DNA from: Acidobacteriota bacterium | GTDB lineage: Bacteria > Acidobacteriota > Terriglobia > Acidiferrales > UBA7541 | Length of the DNA: 64,000 nucleotides | Direction: 5' to 3' | Assembly: GCA_003167215.1 (NCBI GenBank) | Contig: PMTV01000014.1 | Coordinates: forward strand, 1 to 64,000 | The notes under the pieces: model-generated | The model's database searches: none | The model's input: only the letters and a program-made list of their open reading frames with translations | Told to the model about the DNA's origin: nothing | In this document: positions 62,053-64,000 of the stretch, piece after piece | Numbering within the stretch: position 1 is the stretch's first letter | Layout: every line of letters begins with the position of its first letter | Position numbers and translations under genes: made by a program

Positions 62053-62861
62053 GCAGTTGGGCCCAGGCGCTGGTACCGTACGTCGAATTCTCGCGCGTGG
62101 GATTCGTCAACATCCTCGCGTTCCGCCTGCGCTATTTTACCGGCATCATCACCTATTTCCTGAACGTCACCGTGTATTACTTCATCTGGACTGCCGTCTA
62201 CAGCGGCGGCCAGCCGATCGCGGGATACAGCCTTGCGCAGATGATCACGTACGTCAGCGTTGGCTGGATGATTCGGTCGTTCTATTGGAATACCATCGAC
62301 CAGGAAATGGCCTACGAAGTAATCGAAGGCAAGATCGCCATGGACCTGATCAAGCCGGTCTCCATCCAATGGATGTGGATTTTTCGCGCGATGGGAGAAT
62401 CGGCATTTCGTTTGGGTCTTTTGACATTGCCGACTGCGGTTGTCGTCGCCTTGGTTTTTTCCGTTCAAGGGCCCGCATCACATGGAGATTTCTTCCTGTT
62501 TTTGGTCGCTGTGCTGGGCAGTTTTTTCCTGATGGGTGCAATCAACTTTATGATCGGCACTTGCGCGATTCCGTTGAAATCGATTTTGGCGCTCATTCGC
62601 GCGAAATATTGGCTGATCGAACTGCTCTCCGGGCTGCTGATTCCCATGGCGTTTTTCCCGGAAAGAATTCAGAAAGTACTGGCGTGGCTGCCCTTCGAGC
62701 ACATCGCCTACACACCGCTTCAGATTTATCTTGGCAAGCTCGACCGCATCCACGCTCTACGCGCGCTGGCAACGGAGTGGTTCTGGGTGGTCGTGCTGCT
62801 GGTGCTCGCGCATCTTTGGTGGAACCGCTCGCTGCGCGACATCACGATTCACGGGGGTTAG
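62049..62861 (+). CDS. ABC-2-type exporter permease 1
   Basis: 270 residues with six membrane helices (RYFTGIITYFLNVTVYYFIW, LIKPVSIQWMWIFRAMGES, FLLMGAINFMIGTCAIPL style segments, and ELLSGLLIPMAFFPERIQ). It belongs to the ABC2_membrane_6/DUF990-type permeases. The GTG start overlaps the ATPase stop, and the second permease follows after four bases, so this is a three-gene exporter operon. Cargo unknown. Confidence 0.87.
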   Translation: MSSWAQALVPYVEFSRVGFVNILAFRLRYFTGIITYFLNVTVYYFIWTAVYSGGQPIAGYSLAQMITYVSVGWMIRSFYWNTIDQEMAYEVIEGKIAMDLIKPVSIQWMWIFRAMGESAFRLGLLTLPTAVVVALVFSVQGPASHGDFFLFLVAVLGSFFLMGAINFMIGTCAIPLKSILALIRAKYWLIELLSGLLIPMAFFPERIQKVLAWLPFEHIAYTPLQIYLGKLDRIHALRALATEWFWVVVLLVLAHLWWNRSLRDITIHGG

Positions 62862-62865
62862 GCTG

Positions 62866-63726
62866 ATGAATCGTTCCTTGCCCGTTGGAGATGCGGCGGA
62901 AGAAAAAATCGGCCTCGCCAACCTTGTTGCCGCCGCAAAGCGCCACGCTTTGCTTTTCTTCGATTACTTCACCCAGTACGCCAAGGTCCGCGTCAGCTAT
63001 CGTGGTGATTTTTTCATCAGCCTGGGAACCAGTTTTGCGGCAACGGTTTTCGCGCTTTGGTTCGTGGTTATTTTGTTCCATAAGGCAACGCAGCTCGCGG
63101 GCTGGCGATTCGAGGAAGTCCTGTTTCTCTACGGTTTCTCGCTGATACCTTACGGCATATTCAACATCGTCAGCATGAATCTTTACGACTTCGGCAACAA
63201 CTTCATCATCGAGGGAAAATTCGACCGCGTTCTGCTGCGCCCGATTTCTTCCCTCTTTCAAGTGCTGTTCGAGACGTTTCGCATCGAGTCTTTGCAGGAA
63301 GTCGCTACCGGCATTTTTTGTCTGTGGTGGGCTTCCAGGCACCTGGGCCTGGTATGGACGCCCGCGAAATTCGCGATGCTTTTCTTCTTCGGTCTTTGTG
63401 CTGCGATTATTTACATTTCGCTTTTTTTGCTGTTGAGTACAGTTTCCTTTTGGTTTGAAGATCGCATAGGCGTGCATCCGCCGGTTTGGAACGTGATCGC
63501 CTTTGGACGCTACCCGCTCTCCATCTACAGCGGGGCGGTACAATTTTTCCTGTGCTGGATCATTCCCTTCGGCCTCGCATCCTTTTACCCCAGCGTGCGC
63601 ATGCTCGGCCGCACCGTGCACCCCGAATACGCGCCGCTCGTTCCGGTTGTTGCGCTCGTATTTCTCACTCTCGCAATCTCCGTGTGGAATATCGGCACCC
63701 GTCATTACTCTTCCACCGGCTCCTAA
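62866..63726 (+). CDS. ABC-2-type exporter permease 2
   Basis: 286 residues from the ATG at 62866 (the open frame upstream lies inside permease 1 and is not used). Six helices. Recognisable segments: YRGDFFISLGTSFAATVFAL, EEVLFLYGFSLIPYGIFNIV, GKFDRVLLRPISSLFQVLFE, VSFWFEDRIGVHPPVWNVIA and LSIYSGAVQFFLCWIIPFGL. The short FDRVLLRP block is typical of the DUF990/ABC2_membrane_6 partner. It probably forms a heterodimer with permease 1. Confidence 0.87.
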   Translation: MNRSLPVGDAAEEKIGLANLVAAAKRHALLFFDYFTQYAKVRVSYRGDFFISLGTSFAATVFALWFVVILFHKATQLAGWRFEEVLFLYGFSLIPYGIFNIVSMNLYDFGNNFIIEGKFDRVLLRPISSLFQVLFETFRIESLQEVATGIFCLWWASRHLGLVWTPAKFAMLFFFGLCAAIIYISLFLLLSTVSFWFEDRIGVHPPVWNVIAFGRYPLSIYSGAVQFFLCWIIPFGLASFYPSVRMLGRTVHPEYAPLVPVVALVFLTLAISVWNIGTRHYSSTGS

Positions 63727-63819
63727 AACCCATAGCATTACCGTAAAGATTGGACCGGCAAAGCAGTACATGGCTCATTCTTTGAGGAAATCGGTGAGAT
63801 CAAGCGGTGAAGGGAAAAA

Positions 63820-64000
63820 CTAAACCACTTTGAGGATCATGATCACGCGGTCGTCCTCATGCGTGCCGCCACGAGAGAAGAGGTCCACTTCCTTGAGCAC
63901 GATGTCGACAATTTCCTGAGCAGGCTTCGCGCGCTCGCGCACGGCCAATTCCACAAGCCTGGGCTGGCCAAACTCTTCGGACTCGGTATCCATGGCTTCG
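63820..64000 (-). CDS. PP2C/SpoIIE-type protein phosphatase, C-terminal end (runs off the right edge)
   Basis: Only about 60 C-terminal residues are inside the window: LVELAVRERAKPAQEIVDIV, VDLFSRGGTHEDDRVIMIL, stop at 63820-63822. The GG-THEDDR block matches the last metal-coordinating Asp motif of RsbU/SpoIIE-type Ser/Thr phosphatases that control sigma-factor or chemotaxis-like partner switches. Upstream domains are not visible. It is convergent with the ABC-2 operon. Confidence 0.75.
   Translation of the reverse strand, partial: EAMDTESEEFGQPRLVELAVRERAKPAQEIVDIVLKEVDLFSRGGTHEDDRVIMILKVV

Noticed and set aside
62057-62866. 269-codon alternate frame over ABC-2 permease 1
   Set aside because: The other frame encodes six membrane helices and overlaps the ATPase by GTGA; this one is Arg/His-rich and not membrane-like.
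1-64000. Search for CRISPR arrays, insertion sequences, prophage genes or toxin-antitoxin pairs
   Set aside because: No regularly spaced repeats, transposase motifs, phage structural genes or paired small toxin/antitoxin frames were recognised anywhere in the window.

Overview
This window looks like ordinary chromosomal DNA of an Acidobacteriota bacterium (Terriglobia-like). Three lines of evidence support this: three secreted von Willebrand A proteins of the acidobacterial type, a large secreted S53 protease with Ig-like repeats, and hopanoid side-chain genes arranged as hpnJ-eamA-eamA-hpnI. GC content is moderate and the window is densely coding, with no gene-free stretch above 300 bases. 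I see no transposase, integrase, prophage or CRISPR array. This assignment is inference from gene content, because no 16S gene is present.

Layout. 1-1427: ribosomal operon rplM-rpsI-rpsB (minus; rpsB runs off the left edge), then a bactofilin and the S53 protease. 6592-9706: lexA-dinB operon (minus), divergent from a membrane-anchored MutS-like ATPase. 9978-12913: korAB, a 2-oxoacid:ferredoxin oxidoreductase, closed by a strong bidirectional terminator. 13035-18190: LytM peptidase, a transpeptidase, recA and a metallo-beta-lactamase-fold protein. 18191-21138: 3-hydroxyacyl-CoA dehydrogenase and thiolase with two small genes between them. 21305-26220: a second DinB protein, MmcQ/YjbR, a membrane protein, sodC, an SGNH esterase and a CPBP protease. 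26383-29382: helicase-nuclease fusion. 29450-32988: three VWFA proteins in alternating orientation. 32989-38285: ileS-lspA-lgt-rluD operon. 38466-49052: TonB-like protein, two poorly known genes, a large glycoside hydrolase, a PTPS-related membrane protein, a flavoprotein and an ABC-F ATPase. 49125-51831: tRNA-Gln, then a convergent YcbK-like/LdtD-like pair whose YcbK member is frameshifted. 52023-55512: hopanoid operon. 55627-60482: HlyD-TPR-MacB permease-TolC efflux operon without an ATPase. 60660-63726: 54-residue zinc ribbon and an ABC-2 exporter. The right edge holds the C-terminus of a PP2C-type phosphatase.

Themes. Cell-envelope work dominates: LytM, transpeptidase, LdtD/YcbK, Lgt/LspA, hopanoids, TonB, TolC and bactofilin. 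The second theme is DNA damage. lexA, recA and the helicase-nuclease gene each carry a closely related 20-bp element just upstream. It is built as a direct repeat with an 11-bp period, the same geometry as the GTTC-N7-GTTC LexA box of alphaproteobacteria. I propose it as this organism's SOS operator. I did not find an obviously new multi-gene system. The best leads are this putative operator, the frameshifted YcbK gene, and the tRNA-Gln leader in which a terminator-like hairpin starts at the predicted transcription start.
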